Below are positions 1 through 7,436 of a stretch of 64,000 nt of DNA, piece after piece. Source of the stretch: Hymenobacter aerophilus DSM 13606. GTDB taxonomy: Bacteria; Bacteroidota; Bacteroidia; Cytophagales; Hymenobacteraceae. Below the pieces are notes generated by a model that saw nothing but the letters and a program-made list of their open reading frames with translations, was not told the origin of the DNA and did no database searches. Each line of letters starts with the position of its first letter. Position 1 is the first letter of the stretch. A program made the translations under genes and the position numbers. The stretch is from contig NZ_KB907811.1 in assembly GCF_000382225.1 (NCBI RefSeq), positions 1 to 64,000 on the forward strand, given 5' to 3'.

Positions 1-203
1 TGGTCGTCGGCCGAGAGTAGGCGCGCAGGCCCCCCGCTAGCGGGTTTAGGAGCCAGCGAGCCGGTTTCCCGCTCACGTCGTAACAGGTCGCGCACGAACG
101 AGCGGCTCACGCCGAAGCGTTGGGCGACCTGCGTCTGGCGAGCTTTCGGTTCGCGGCAGGCGGCGGCCACCCGGGTGCGTAAATCAAGCGAGTAAGGTTG
201 CAT
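1..203 (-). CDS. IS630-family transposase, N-terminal part (runs off the window)
   Basis: Reading from the ATG at 203 towards 1 gives about 67 residues starting MQPYSLDLRTRVAAACRE, followed by VAQRFGVSRSFVRDLLRR. This is the usual opening of IS630-type transposases: the PYSxDLRxRV start and a winged helix-turn-helix that binds the transposon end. The DDE catalytic domain would lie left of position 1, so the gene is cut by the window edge and its integrity cannot be judged. Family assignment rests on these N-terminal motifs alone. Confidence 0.8.
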   Translation of the reverse strand, partial: MQPYSLDLRTRVAAACREPKARQTQVAQRFGVSRSFVRDLLRRERETGSLAPKPASGGPARLLSADD

Positions 204-256
204 AATAGGGCATACGGCTAGATACCCAGAAAGGCCTAACCGTTCACGAATCCGCT

Positions 257-306
257 ATATAAGCGAAACCCACTTGCGGGCTAAGTAGATATAAGCGAAA
301 CTCACT
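257..306. repeat. 18-bp direct repeat upstream of the IS630 transposase
   Basis: The word atataagcgaaaccCact occurs at 257-274 and again at 289-306 with one change (C to T), 32 bp apart, starting about 55 bp from the transposase start codon. Paired transposase-binding sites near an element end are known for IS630/mariner elements. I infer these are such sites. I could not define the terminal inverted repeat or the TA target duplication. Confidence 0.5.
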
Positions 307-345
307 CACCGCCGCAAGTCGCGGCAATAGGAATGTTGTGTGCAA

Positions 346-738
346 TTAAGGCAGCACCAAACGAAATCCGTCAAACCCTTCTTTTTTGAACGGCTCAACG
401 TGACATTTAATAGGCGGTTGTAAATTCAATTCGTTTATAACCGTTTTGCCTGACAAGAACCAGCTTTTGTTTTGGTACTGCATTTTAAACCCGTTGTGCT
501 GTTCTTCTCTTTTCGGACGTAATATGTAAATGTGCTTGATAGGCTTTTCATCTTCATCTGTTCCTACCAACCATCGTTCATCTTTTTTAAAATCCATGCT
601 TTGAGCAAAAGCAGACTTCAATCTGATTTGCCCTGTTTTACCAATAAGTGCAAACCCTTGCTCAATTTTGCCACTCCCGTAAAATTTCAATTTCATCTTG
701 ACTGAATTTAACCGCACACAACATTGGTATTTATGCAA
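346..738 (-). CDS. Hypothetical protein, AT-rich, probably acquired
   Basis: An open frame of 130 codons with no family I recognise. The first 14 codons may not be used: a second ATG at 696 (MKLKFYGSGKIEQGFALIG) gives 116 residues. The product is Lys-rich and looks globular, with no signal peptide or membrane segment. Base composition is clearly more AT-rich than every neighbour, which with the adjacent transposase suggests recent transfer. 739-850 between this gene and the next hairpin shows nothing I can name. Confidence 0.5.
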   Translation of the reverse strand: MHKYQCCVRLNSVKMKLKFYGSGKIEQGFALIGKTGQIRLKSAFAQSMDFKKDERWLVGTDEDEKPIKHIYILRPKREEQHNGFKMQYQNKSWFLSGKTVINELNLQPPIKCHVEPFKKEGFDGFRLVLP

Positions 739-850
739 GTGGGGCAGACGGTTAAAGGCTCATCTTTTGTAATTCTATTTAGCGCCTGTGCAAGTATGGA
801 CTGACGAGCCATGAAGCCCACACCTGCATAAATACCCGTCCGTTATAGCT

Positions 851-903
851 AATACAGCAAAAAGCGCCCGCAACTCTACGTTGCGGGCGCTTTTCGCTGT
901 ATT
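851..903. terminator. Long hairpin next to the displaced transketolase 3' end
   Basis: A 53-bp near-perfect palindrome. Arm 851-874 pairs with 880-903 around a 5-nt loop (tctac), with one mismatch. The inner stem is 15 bp of mostly G/C flanked by A and T runs, the form of a bidirectional intrinsic terminator. It lies 16 bp beyond the stop codon of the displaced transketolase fragment at 920, as expected if this was once the natural end of that gene. Confidence 0.75.
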
Positions 904-919
904 ACGAATTAACCGAAAG

Positions 920-1037
920 CTACTTGGCTTTACGGGCCATTACTTTCTCCACGGCGGCCACAATGGCCGCTTCGTTGAGGCCGTACTTTTCCATCAGCTG
1001 GTCGGGCGTGCCCGATTCGCCGAACGAGTCGTTGACG
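920..1037 (-). pseudogene. Displaced 3' end of transketolase C-terminal-half gene
   Basis: Read on the minus strand this stretch encodes the last 37 or so residues of the transketolase C-terminal subunit, from NDSFGESGTPDQ to ARKAK and a TAG stop. It matches the intact gene's 3' end (1748-1867) with about 7 mismatches in 115 bp by eye, nearly all silent; one changes Thr to Ala. Homology stops abruptly near 1037. There is no start, so it cannot encode a subunit. The toxin-antitoxin pair at 1065-1675 lies exactly between the two copies. Confidence 0.85.
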
Positions 1038-1064
1038 GCAGGATAGCGTTGCCGCCCTTCCCTG

Positions 1065-1394
1065 TTACTCATCCAGTAGGCCGAGCAGGCCCAGTATATG
1101 CTGGTCGCTGAGGCTGCTTTGCTCCGATTTGTCGTAGATAGCCAACAGGAAAACGGTTTCGTTCACCACCTGTACATAAGTGATGACGCGGGCACCGCCC
1201 CGTTTACCGGCACCTTTACTGGCCACGGCCAGCCGGATTTTGTAGCAGTTGTGGCCGATGCCGGTACCCTTGTATGGGTTGTCGCGCAACTCCTGTACTA
1301 CGGCGTTCAAATCGTCGGGCAGCGACCTGTATTTCTTGCCGAGCCGCTTGACATCGCGCTTGAAGCTGGCAATAGGTTTTACCTGGAAGCTCAT
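1065..1394 (-). CDS. RelE/ParE-superfamily toxin
   Basis: The 109-residue product has the YafQ/RelE form: MSFQVKPIASFKRDVKRLGKKY, then LPDDLNAVVQELRDNPYKG, then a basic strand (KIRLAVASKGAGKRGGARVI) and the terminal strand VFLLAIYDKSE. Such toxins usually cleave mRNA on the ribosome. The start overlaps the stop of the upstream small gene by 4 nt (ATGA), so the pair is translationally coupled in the order antitoxin then toxin. The family is clear, but I cannot choose between the RelE, YafQ and ParE subgroups, and so between ribosome and gyrase as target. Confidence 0.8.
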   Translation of the reverse strand: MSFQVKPIASFKRDVKRLGKKYRSLPDDLNAVVQELRDNPYKGTGIGHNCYKIRLAVASKGAGKRGGARVITYVQVVNETVFLLAIYDKSEQSSLSDQHILGLLGLLDE

Positions 1395-1675
1395 TGTTGC
1401 TGCGAATCCCTGCTTTCAGCGGCTAATGGGCCTGGTTCGGTCTCCTGTTCCGCCTTCAGTTCGGCATAAAGCTCCTCCCAGCTCTGAGATACTACCTCCT
1501 CACCCCGCTTAATCCGGGCCAGTTCTTGGCCGGCTTCCCGCAGGCTTTCCATGAGCCGCAAATCGGCCGCCGTGGGCGCCTTGCTAGGCGACTTTACCTT
1601 CACGCGCTTGATGCCTCGCACCAGTTCCAGCACGCGGGCTACGTCTTTGTCGGGCACTTCCAGTACGATTTCCAT
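1391..1675 (-). CDS. Antitoxin partner of the RelE-type toxin
   Basis: A 94-residue acidic protein that starts MEIVLEVPDKDVARVLELVR, has a basic middle (IKRVKVKSPSKAP) and ends in a charged helical region with SWEELYAELKAEQETEP. The size, position immediately upstream of the toxin, 4-nt overlap and helical C-terminus fit a type II antitoxin. I see no clear ribbon-helix-helix or AbrB motif, so the DNA-binding class is unknown. On the coding strand about 40 nt upstream there is a TATCTTGT box, one step from the Bacteroidota -7 consensus. Confidence 0.65.
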   Translation of the reverse strand: MEIVLEVPDKDVARVLELVRGIKRVKVKSPSKAPTAADLRLMESLREAGQELARIKRGEEVVSQSWEELYAELKAEQETEPGPLAAESRDSQQQ

Positions 1676-1747
1676 CAGGTTGGTTTCTTAGCGGTTCGAT
1701 TACAAGATACACAACGCCCCGGCCGAACCGGAAGTGCCTGGCAACGA

Positions 1748-2707
1748 TTACTTGGCCTTGCGGGCCATTACTTTCTCTACGGCGGCCACGATGGCCGTTT
1801 CGTTGAGGCCGTACTTTTCCATCAGCTGGTCGGGCGTGCCGGATTCGCCGAACGAGTCGTTCACGGCCACCATTTCCAGCGGCAGGGGCTCCTCGCGGGC
1901 CAGCAGCTGGGCGATGGAGTCGCCGAGGCCGCCGTTCATCTGGTGCTCCTCGGCCGTTACCACGCAGCGCGTTTTGCGGGTCGACTCCAGAATCAGGCGG
2001 GCATCGAGGGGCTTGATGGTGTGGATGTTGATGATTTCGGCGTTGATGCCCTTGTCGGCCAGCAGCTTGCCAGCCAGGATGGCCTTCCACACCAAATGGC
2101 CGGTGGCGAAGATGCTCACGTCGGCCCCCTCATTGAGCACGATGCCCTTGCCGATTTCAAACGGCTGGTCGGCGGGGGTGAAGTTGGGCACTACGGGGCG
2201 GCCGAAGCGCAGGTACACGGGCCCCTCGTAGTCGGCAATGGCCAGGGTGGCGGCTTTGGTCTGGTTGTAGTCGCAGGGGTTGATGACGCACATGTGGGGC
2301 AGCATCTTCATCAGCCCGATGTCCTCCAGAATCTGGTGGGTGGCGCCGTCTTCGCCCAGCGTGAGGCCGGCGTGGGAGGCACAGATTTTCACGTTCTTGC
2401 CCGAGTAGGCAATGCTCTGGCGAATCTGGTCATAGACGCGGCCAGTGCTGAAGTTGGCGAACGTGCCGGTAAAGGGAATTTTGCCGCCGATGGTGAGGCC
2501 GGCCGCCAGGCCCATCATGTTGGCCTCGGCAATGCCCACCTGGAAAAACCGCTCGGGGAAATCCTTCACGAAGGCATCCATTTTAAGCGAGCCAATCAGG
2601 TCGGCGCACAGGGCCACCACGTTGGGGTTGGTTTTGCCCAGCTCGTGCAAACCGGCACCAAAGCCGCTACGGGTATCCTTCGATTCGGTGTAGGGAAAGT
2701 TTTTCAT
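1748..2707 (-). CDS. Transketolase, C-terminal subunit (pyrimidine-binding and C-terminal domains)
   Basis: The 319-residue product is the second half of a split transketolase. It carries the pyrimidine-domain features GIAEANMMGLAAGL (catalytic Glu that activates thiamine diphosphate), SHAGLTLGEDGATHQ and the C-terminal transketolase domain. With the N-terminal half at 5145-6035 it would form an enzyme moving two-carbon units in the pentose phosphate pathway; a 1-deoxyxylulose-phosphate-synthase-like role is less likely. The two halves are usually adjacent, but here two unrelated genes separate them. Its last 37 codons are duplicated at 920-1037, implying recombination at this 3' end. Confidence 0.9.
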   Translation of the reverse strand: MKNFPYTESKDTRSGFGAGLHELGKTNPNVVALCADLIGSLKMDAFVKDFPERFFQVGIAEANMMGLAAGLTIGGKIPFTGTFANFSTGRVYDQIRQSIAYSGKNVKICASHAGLTLGEDGATHQILEDIGLMKMLPHMCVINPCDYNQTKAATLAIADYEGPVYLRFGRPVVPNFTPADQPFEIGKGIVLNEGADVSIFATGHLVWKAILAGKLLADKGINAEIINIHTIKPLDARLILESTRKTRCVVTAEEHQMNGGLGDSIAQLLAREEPLPLEMVAVNDSFGESGTPDQLMEKYGLNETAIVAAVEKVMARKAK

Positions 2708-2710
2708 TCT

Positions 2711-2746
2711 TTAGGGCTTAGGGACTTAGGGGTTAGGTCTTGGGTT
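2711..2746. repeat. Single arm of 7-bp-periodic repeat (ttagggc type)
   Basis: In the gap between the dioxygenase stop and the transketolase start the + strand reads as degenerate heptads (ttagggc, ttaggga, cttaggg, gttaggt). A similar short run (ttaggtg, ttagggc, ttagg) lies at 51113-51131. I found no inverted partner nearby, unlike most other heptad elements in this window. Confidence 0.5.
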
Positions 2747-2789
2747 ATCGTGGGTTGGAAGAACTGCGGACTGCTGCTTGGTCGGGCGT

Positions 2790-3578
2790 TCAGGTGGCAA
2801 GTTCCGGCTTTTTGACTTCGGGAGGCAAATCCAGCCGCTCGCGCCACTGTAAGCCGGATGGCAACTCAGCGGTGCTAAACTCCAAATGGATTACGCGGCG
2901 GGGCTGGGAACTGGTGCTCCGCTGAGAAGCATGTAGAGTCAAAGGCTGCATCAGCAGCAGGCCCCCGGCCGGCACCGCACAGGTTACTGCCTGAGAAATT
3001 AAATCGGGGTACTGCTCATTGGCGATGATGCCGTGGCGGTGCGAGCCGGGCACGACACGCAGGGCGCCGTTGGCGGCGTCGCAGTCGTCGAGGTGCAAGC
3101 GTACGGTGATGATGCCCGCCAGAATTTCGCGCGGGGGCCGGACGGTGATTTCCCCGCCCTTATTACTCCAGGGGCCATAACCGGGCAGCTCTTGGCGCTG
3201 GTCAACGGCCACCATCACATCCTGGTGCCAGGCTACCAGCCAGTTGGAACCGGCCGGCTTATCGAAGTAAATAGCTTTAACTAAATGCGGCGCTTGACCG
3301 CGAAACAGCCCCACCAGCACTTCCCGGAGCCGCGGCGTCAGCAGTTGCGGCCACAGCGCCGGTAACTCACTCAGAAGGTCGCGGATAGCAAACACATCCT
3401 GCGTGCGGCGGAAGTTGGGCGAGGCCGAACCGGCTGATTCGATAGTTCGAAGTAGCGCGGCTGCTTCTTCGGGGGAGAAGATGTTGGGTAGGATGGCGTA
3501 GCCTTCAGCAGCTAGTTGGACGGCCGGTGAAACAGGTGTAGCCTCTCTCATGCTTTCATGCTGCATTCGATTTCTCAT
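2790..3578 (-). CDS. Phytanoyl-CoA dioxygenase (PhyH)-family protein
   Basis: A 262-residue Fe(II)/2-oxoglutarate dioxygenase of the PhyH family. Visible features are the facial-triad motif WHQDVMVAV (His and Asp ligands), RLHLDDCDAANGALRVVPGSHRHG, and the distal MQPLTLHASQRST His followed by RRVIHLEF, where the Arg should bind 2-oxoglutarate. The substrate cannot be told; bacterial members hydroxylate lipids, amino acids and secondary metabolites. The start codon overlaps the stop of the vWA gene by 4 nt (ATGA), so the two are co-translated. MQHES at residue 5 is an alternative start. Confidence 0.85.
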   Translation of the reverse strand: MRNRMQHESMREATPVSPAVQLAAEGYAILPNIFSPEEAAALLRTIESAGSASPNFRRTQDVFAIRDLLSELPALWPQLLTPRLREVLVGLFRGQAPHLVKAIYFDKPAGSNWLVAWHQDVMVAVDQRQELPGYGPWSNKGGEITVRPPREILAGIITVRLHLDDCDAANGALRVVPGSHRHGIIANEQYPDLISQAVTCAVPAGGLLLMQPLTLHASQRSTSSQPRRVIHLEFSTAELPSGLQWRERLDLPPEVKKPELAT

Positions 3579-4981
3579 CTTCCGAACAAGCTAACCGAGC
3601 TGGTCTGGCCCGAGCGGATGGTGAAGTTGCGCACGTCGGTGAAACGGCTGCCGATGGCGGTGGCGGTGCGGAATACGAGGCGGTAGGCGCCCGGCTGCAG
3701 CGGCAGGTTCAATTTGCTGCTGCCGCCGGCGGGCAGGTCGTACACCCACGTCTGCTCGCCGTCGGGGCCAAGCTGGTAGATGCTGCCGAAGCCCTTATAG
3801 TCGGACACGATGTTGAGGATGCCGGGCGCCTCGTAGGTTACAGCCGTTTCCTGGCCCTGCCGGATGCTGAGGCGCCGCACCTGCCGGGGCAGGGTCAGCA
3901 GCTCCACTTCGTAGTCGCCGGCCAGCAGCTTCTGGCGGTTGCCGAAGGGCAGGGCCAGCACAGTTTCGGGGTTGCCGCGGGCCCGTACCACGGCCTGCAC
4001 CCGGCCGTAGGGGTTAGGCGACAGGCTGGGGTTTTGGAGCCGCAGCGTGCCCTGGGGCGTTTTGTAGGTGAGCACGTTGGCGCGGCCCGGCTTGATGGCC
4101 AGGTTGGTGGCCCGCACCGGCGGCACCGTGTTGATGGTTAAATCGTAGCTCTGGAGCGCATCAATGTCGAGGGCATCGGGCTGGCCCTGGGCGTTGCGGT
4201 AGTGCACGTAGTTGTATTCGGGCTGGCCCGTGACGTTGTTGACGAACGTCAGGTTCACGTCCGATTCTACCGGGCGGCCCCGCTCGTCGGTCAGGTTTAC
4301 GGCCACGGTGGTTTTGGCCAGCGTCTGGGCCACCACGTCGTTGAGGATGGTGCGGAAGGTGCTGACATCAGCCGCGTTGTAGTAGGTACCCAGGCACTCC
4401 AGCTGCTTGCCGAACTCCCGCTCGGCCCCGATGCCAATCACGAAGGGCTTCAGAAACACGCGCTTGCGCTGCAGCGCAAGCGAAGTAGCGCACGGGTCGC
4501 CCTTGCACGATTCGAGGCCGTCGGTAATCAGAATCAGCACGTTGCGGCTCTGCTTATCGGCCGGGAAGTCGTTGGCCGACTGCAGGAGCGAGTAGGTGAT
4601 GGGCGTGTTGCCGCGGGGCTGAATGGTTTTGAGGCGGGTTTTGATGGCGGCGGCGTTTTTGGGCGCAAACGGCACTTCGAGCCGCGAGTCCTCGCAGTTG
4701 TTCTCCTTGTTGTCGTGCTGATGGCCGTAGGCGCGCAACGCCAGCTCCAGGTGCGGATAGGTATTGAGCGAATCCACCATTTTGGAGAGCAGCCGCTTGG
4801 CCACGTCCCAGCGCTGTTCGCCCTCCCAGGGCGCCCGCATCGAGCCCGAGGCATCGAGCAAAAACAGGATGCGGGTGGTGCGCGGCGCGGCCGGGGCGGC
4901 GTTCTGGGCACGGCCGGCGCCGGGCAGCAGCAGCAGCAGCAACAACCCCAGAAACGCCAGCCACTGCCGCATGTTTTGCAT
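3575..4981 (-). CDS. Exported von Willebrand factor A-domain protein
   Basis: I start the gene at the ATG at 4981, giving 468 residues; ATGs at 4999 and 4972 are alternatives. A signal peptide (WLAFLGLLLLLLLPGAGRAQ) is followed by a vWA domain with a complete MIDAS metal site: DASGS, then RGNTPITYSL and ITDGLESC. A long beta-rich region of repeated immunoglobulin- or CarboxypepD_reg-like segments fills the rest. I infer a periplasmic or surface protein that binds a ligand through a metal ion. It is coupled to the PhyH gene by a 4-nt overlap and lies between the two transketolase halves. Confidence 0.8.
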   Translation of the reverse strand: MQNMRQWLAFLGLLLLLLLPGAGRAQNAAPAAPRTTRILFLLDASGSMRAPWEGEQRWDVAKRLLSKMVDSLNTYPHLELALRAYGHQHDNKENNCEDSRLEVPFAPKNAAAIKTRLKTIQPRGNTPITYSLLQSANDFPADKQSRNVLILITDGLESCKGDPCATSLALQRKRVFLKPFVIGIGAEREFGKQLECLGTYYNAADVSTFRTILNDVVAQTLAKTTVAVNLTDERGRPVESDVNLTFVNNVTGQPEYNYVHYRNAQGQPDALDIDALQSYDLTINTVPPVRATNLAIKPGRANVLTYKTPQGTLRLQNPSLSPNPYGRVQAVVRARGNPETVLALPFGNRQKLLAGDYEVELLTLPRQVRRLSIRQGQETAVTYEAPGILNIVSDYKGFGSIYQLGPDGEQTWVYDLPAGGSSKLNLPLQPGAYRLVFRTATAIGSRFTDVRNFTIRSGQTSSVSLFGR

Positions 4982-5012
4982 AGAAAAAGTATCGTGCAAC
5001 GTCGCACATCAC

Positions 5013-5054
5013 CCCCCGGCCCCCTCTCCTCGGGGGAGAGGGGGAGCCAGACGG
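5013..5054. repeat. GC-rich hairpin repeat, copy 1
   Basis: This 42-bp stretch, starting cccccggccccctctcc and containing gggggagagggggagcc, folds on itself. It closely matches 51167-51205, where it is one arm of a larger inverted repeat. It sits between the transketolase N-half and the vWA gene. An extragenic palindromic repeat of unknown role. Confidence 0.65.
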
Positions 5055-5144
5055 CTTTTTGAGAGTGGTACTGCGCAGCCAAACCGCTTAGCTGGTCACG
5101 TAAGAATCAGCGTCATCAGCGCAAAAATCAGCGCTAATCAGTGA

Positions 5145-6035
5145 TTAGTAGTCCGAGGCCTTCTCTACCGCCAGCTGCTTAAGCGCCTTGTCGAGCTGCT
5201 CGTCGTTGGGCGCTACGCCGTGCCACTTGTGCGAGCCCATCATGAAGTCGACGCCGAAGCCCATCTGGGTGTCCATGATGACCATAATCGGCTGGCCCTG
5301 GCCGAGCAGGCTCTGGGCTTCTTCGATGGCGGGCAGCAGGGTTTCGAACTGGTTGCCGTCGGCTTCGAGCACGCGCCAGCCGAAGGATTCGAACTTGGGC
5401 CGCAGGTCGCCGAGGCCGCCGATTTCGGCGGTGGGGCCGTCAATCTGCTGGCCATTGCGGTCAACGAAGGCAATCAGGTTGTCCACTTTGTGGTGGGGGG
5501 CATAGAGGGCCGCTTCCCAAATCTGACCTTCTTCCAGCTCGCCGTCGCCCATGAGCACGAACACCGTACGGTCGTCGTCGTTGAGCTTTTTGGCCTGGGC
5601 CGCGCCGATGGCCACGCTCAGGCCCTGGCCCAAGGAGCCCGAAGCCACCCGAATGCCGGGCAGGTGCTCGTGGGTGGCGGGGTGGCCCTGCAGCCGCGAG
5701 TTGAGCTTGCGGAACGTGGCCAGCTCGCTCACCGGGAAATAGCCCGAGCGGGCCAGCACCGAGTAGAACACCGGCGAAATGTGGCCGTTCGATAGAAAGA
5801 ACAAATCCTGGCCGATGCCATCCATATCAAACGGCTCGGGCGTGTGCTTCATCACCTTGAAATACAGCGAAACCAGCAGCTCGGTGCAGCCCAGCGAACC
5901 ACCGGGGTGGCCCGAGTTCACGGCGTGCACCATGCGCACGATGTCGCGCCTTACCTGGGTGGCAATCTGCTTGAGCTCAGGAATGGTTTTGGTGGCTTCG
6001 GGAGCGTGGGTTTCGGAAGTGGTAGCTTGGGCCAT
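5145..6035 (-). CDS. Transketolase, N-terminal subunit (thiamine diphosphate-binding)
   Basis: The product (296 residues from the chosen start) has the transketolase N-domain signatures NSGHPGGSLGCTELLVSLYF and the thiamine-diphosphate/Mg motif GDGELEEGQIWEAA ending DRNGQ. It should pair with the C-half at 1748-2707. I choose the ATG at 6035 (MAQATTSETH) over the one at 6065 because a TACCTTTG promoter box lies at 6063-6070 on the same strand, so the longer start would precede the transcript. The next gene downstream is the vWA gene, about 160 bp away, not the partner half. Confidence 0.9.
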   Translation of the reverse strand: MAQATTSETHAPEATKTIPELKQIATQVRRDIVRMVHAVNSGHPGGSLGCTELLVSLYFKVMKHTPEPFDMDGIGQDLFFLSNGHISPVFYSVLARSGYFPVSELATFRKLNSRLQGHPATHEHLPGIRVASGSLGQGLSVAIGAAQAKKLNDDDRTVFVLMGDGELEEGQIWEAALYAPHHKVDNLIAFVDRNGQQIDGPTAEIGGLGDLRPKFESFGWRVLEADGNQFETLLPAIEEAQSLLGQGQPIMVIMDTQMGFGVDFMMGSHKWHGVAPNDEQLDKALKQLAVEKASDY

Positions 6036-6062
6036 GCGGGTTAGGAAGGGTTGATAGTAGGG

Positions 6063-6094
6063 CAAAGGTAGGTTTTGTGAGCTGCAAGCTACAA
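6063..6094 (-). promoter_or_regulatory. Bacteroidota-type promoter of the transketolase N-half gene
   Basis: On the minus strand TACCTTTG (6070 to 6063) matches the -7 consensus TAnnTTTG, and a TTG at 6094-6092 lies 21 bp upstream, within the normal spacing. The -33 element falls inside the heptad repeat arm at 6077-6111. Confidence 0.55.
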
Positions 6095-6180
6095 GCTACA
6101 AGCCGCAAGCTTTCTGAACGTACTCGAGGCTTGCCGCTCGCTCACAGCTTGTGGCTTGCGGCTTGCAGCTTGCGGCTCAC
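6077..6180. repeat. Inverted heptad-repeat element (gcaagct type)
   Basis: Two 35-bp arms, 6077-6111 and 6146-6180, are inverted copies with about five transition differences. Each arm is five degenerate heptads (ctgcaag, ctacaag, ctacaag, ccgcaag). The right arm ends inside the stop codon of the peroxiredoxin gene (6177-6179); the left arm overlaps the -33 region of the transketolase promoter. The arm sequence is close to that at 37838-37972. Confidence 0.8.
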
Positions 6181-6626
6181 AAAAGTTGGGCGGCGTGGTT
6201 TTTAGTGTCGACTTTGGTGATGACGCGCTCGATATTGCCCGCCTCGTCAATGAGGAAGGTGTAGCGCATGATGCCCATGTACTTGCGGCCGTACATCGAT
6301 TTTTCCTGCCACACGCCGTAGTCCTGCACCAGTTTTTTGTCCTCATCCACCAGCAGCGGGAAGGGCAGCTCGTGCTTGGCAGTGAACTTCTGGTGCGATT
6401 TGGCCGAGTCGATGCTTACGCCCAGTACCTGAATGCCGGCCGCCTGCAGCTGCTGGTAGTTGTCGCGCAGGTCGCAGGCCTGGGCCGTGCAGCCGCTGGT
6501 GTCGTCTTTGGGGTAGAAGTAGAGCGCCACTTTGCGGCCCGCGTAATCGGCGAGCCGGTGCACGGTGCCGTTCTGGTCGGGGGCCTCGAAAGCCGGAGCC
6601 GGCTCGCCTGCCTGGGGAACTGACAT
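6177..6626 (-). CDS. bcp: Peroxiredoxin, BCP/PrxQ type
   Basis: A 149-residue thioredoxin-fold peroxidase that reduces hydrogen and alkyl hydroperoxides in the cytoplasm. The motif YPKDDTSGCTAQACDLRD gives the peroxidatic Cys46 and the resolving Cys51 five residues later, the two-cysteine PrxQ arrangement, so an intramolecular disulfide reduced by thioredoxin is expected. Length is normal for the family. Its last codon and stop lie in a heptad repeat arm. Confidence 0.92.
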   Translation of the reverse strand: MSVPQAGEPAPAFEAPDQNGTVHRLADYAGRKVALYFYPKDDTSGCTAQACDLRDNYQQLQAAGIQVLGVSIDSAKSHQKFTAKHELPFPLLVDEDKKLVQDYGVWQEKSMYGRKYMGIMRYTFLIDEAGNIERVITKVDTKNHAAQLL

Positions 6627-6810
6627 GAGGTGAGATGGTGAGATGGTGAAATAGTGAGTTTGACGGGCCAGGGGCCAGTTGGCGCGTGAGGCCCTTCAAA
6701 GCGGTAGAAGTAGCGGCAAAACTAGCCAAAACCTACTTCGCGCCAACAGGACAGCACGCCGCCAGGGCTCCGAAACGTCACCTCACCATCTCACCACTCA
6801 CCACCTCACC
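6627..6810. repeat. Inverted 8-bp-periodic element (gagatggt type)
   Basis: Arm 6627-6658 (units gagatggt, gagatggt, gaaatagt) and arm 6779-6810 (units of the form tcaccatc) are rough inverted copies flanking the gap between the lipocalin stop and the peroxiredoxin start. The right arm runs into the lipocalin stop codon at 6806-6808. Related arms occur at 56034-56250 and 56825-57055. Confidence 0.7.
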
Positions 6811-7375
6811 TTTCCGGTTGCGGGGTGAAAAGCAGGTCTTCTACCGGGAAGCCCAACTCCCGGCCGATGCCAATCAGACGACTGCGGGTGGGGTGGTCGA
6901 GGTGCGGTTTGCGGCTCAGAATCCAGAGCGTTTCGCGGTCGGGCGAGCCTACCAGCGCGTATTGGTAGTCGGCTTCATCGAGGGCCAGAATCCAGTAGTC
7001 GCCGGTGAAGGGCCAGAAGAACTGGACTTTGAGCTTGGAATTCGTGCCGTCGGTGGCCCAGGCGGTGGCGGTGGCCGTGGTGGCGGGGCCGCCGATGCTG
7101 CCCTGGTGGCAGGTGTTGCGCACGCCCACCTTACCATCGGACCGCACCTTGTACTCGGCCGTTACGTGCTGGCAGCCCTTCTCGAAGCGCACCGGCAGCC
7201 GGGCAATTTCGTGCCACAGGCCGGCGTAGCGGTGCAAATCGACGTGGGCCACGGTGGGCAAATGGGGGTGGGCTTTGCGGCGCGAGTAGGCGTAGGCGGC
7301 CACGCCGGCACTTACCACGGCGGCCGTTGCGGCCAGCAGCGTGGGCCGGCGGCGTTTGAGCAGGTTATCAGGCAT
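6806..7375 (-). CDS. Blc-like lipocalin
   Basis: A 189-residue lipocalin, with the first structurally conserved region clear: VDLHRYAGLWHEIARLPVRF ending FEKGC, matching the GxW signature of bacterial lipocalin Blc. SRKPHLDHPTRSRLIGIG near the end is also typical. Blc proteins bind lysophospholipids or fatty acids at the outer membrane. Unlike E. coli Blc there is no lipobox; instead residues 12-30 form one hydrophobic segment after KRRR, so it is probably anchored in the inner membrane facing the periplasm. Confidence 0.85.
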   Translation of the reverse strand: MPDNLLKRRRPTLLAATAAVVSAGVAAYAYSRRKAHPHLPTVAHVDLHRYAGLWHEIARLPVRFEKGCQHVTAEYKVRSDGKVGVRNTCHQGSIGGPATTATATAWATDGTNSKLKVQFFWPFTGDYWILALDEADYQYALVGSPDRETLWILSRKPHLDHPTRSRLIGIGRELGFPVEDLLFTPQPER

Positions 7376-7436
7376 CTTGCTGGATCAGAATATAAACCTG
7401 AGTGTACGCGCCCCGGCCGGGAAAGGTACCCGCGGC

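Noticed and set aside
881-1512. Overlapping + strand open frames in the toxin-antitoxin region.
   Set aside because: They are antisense to the toxin, the antitoxin and the displaced transketolase end, and lack any recognisable domain.
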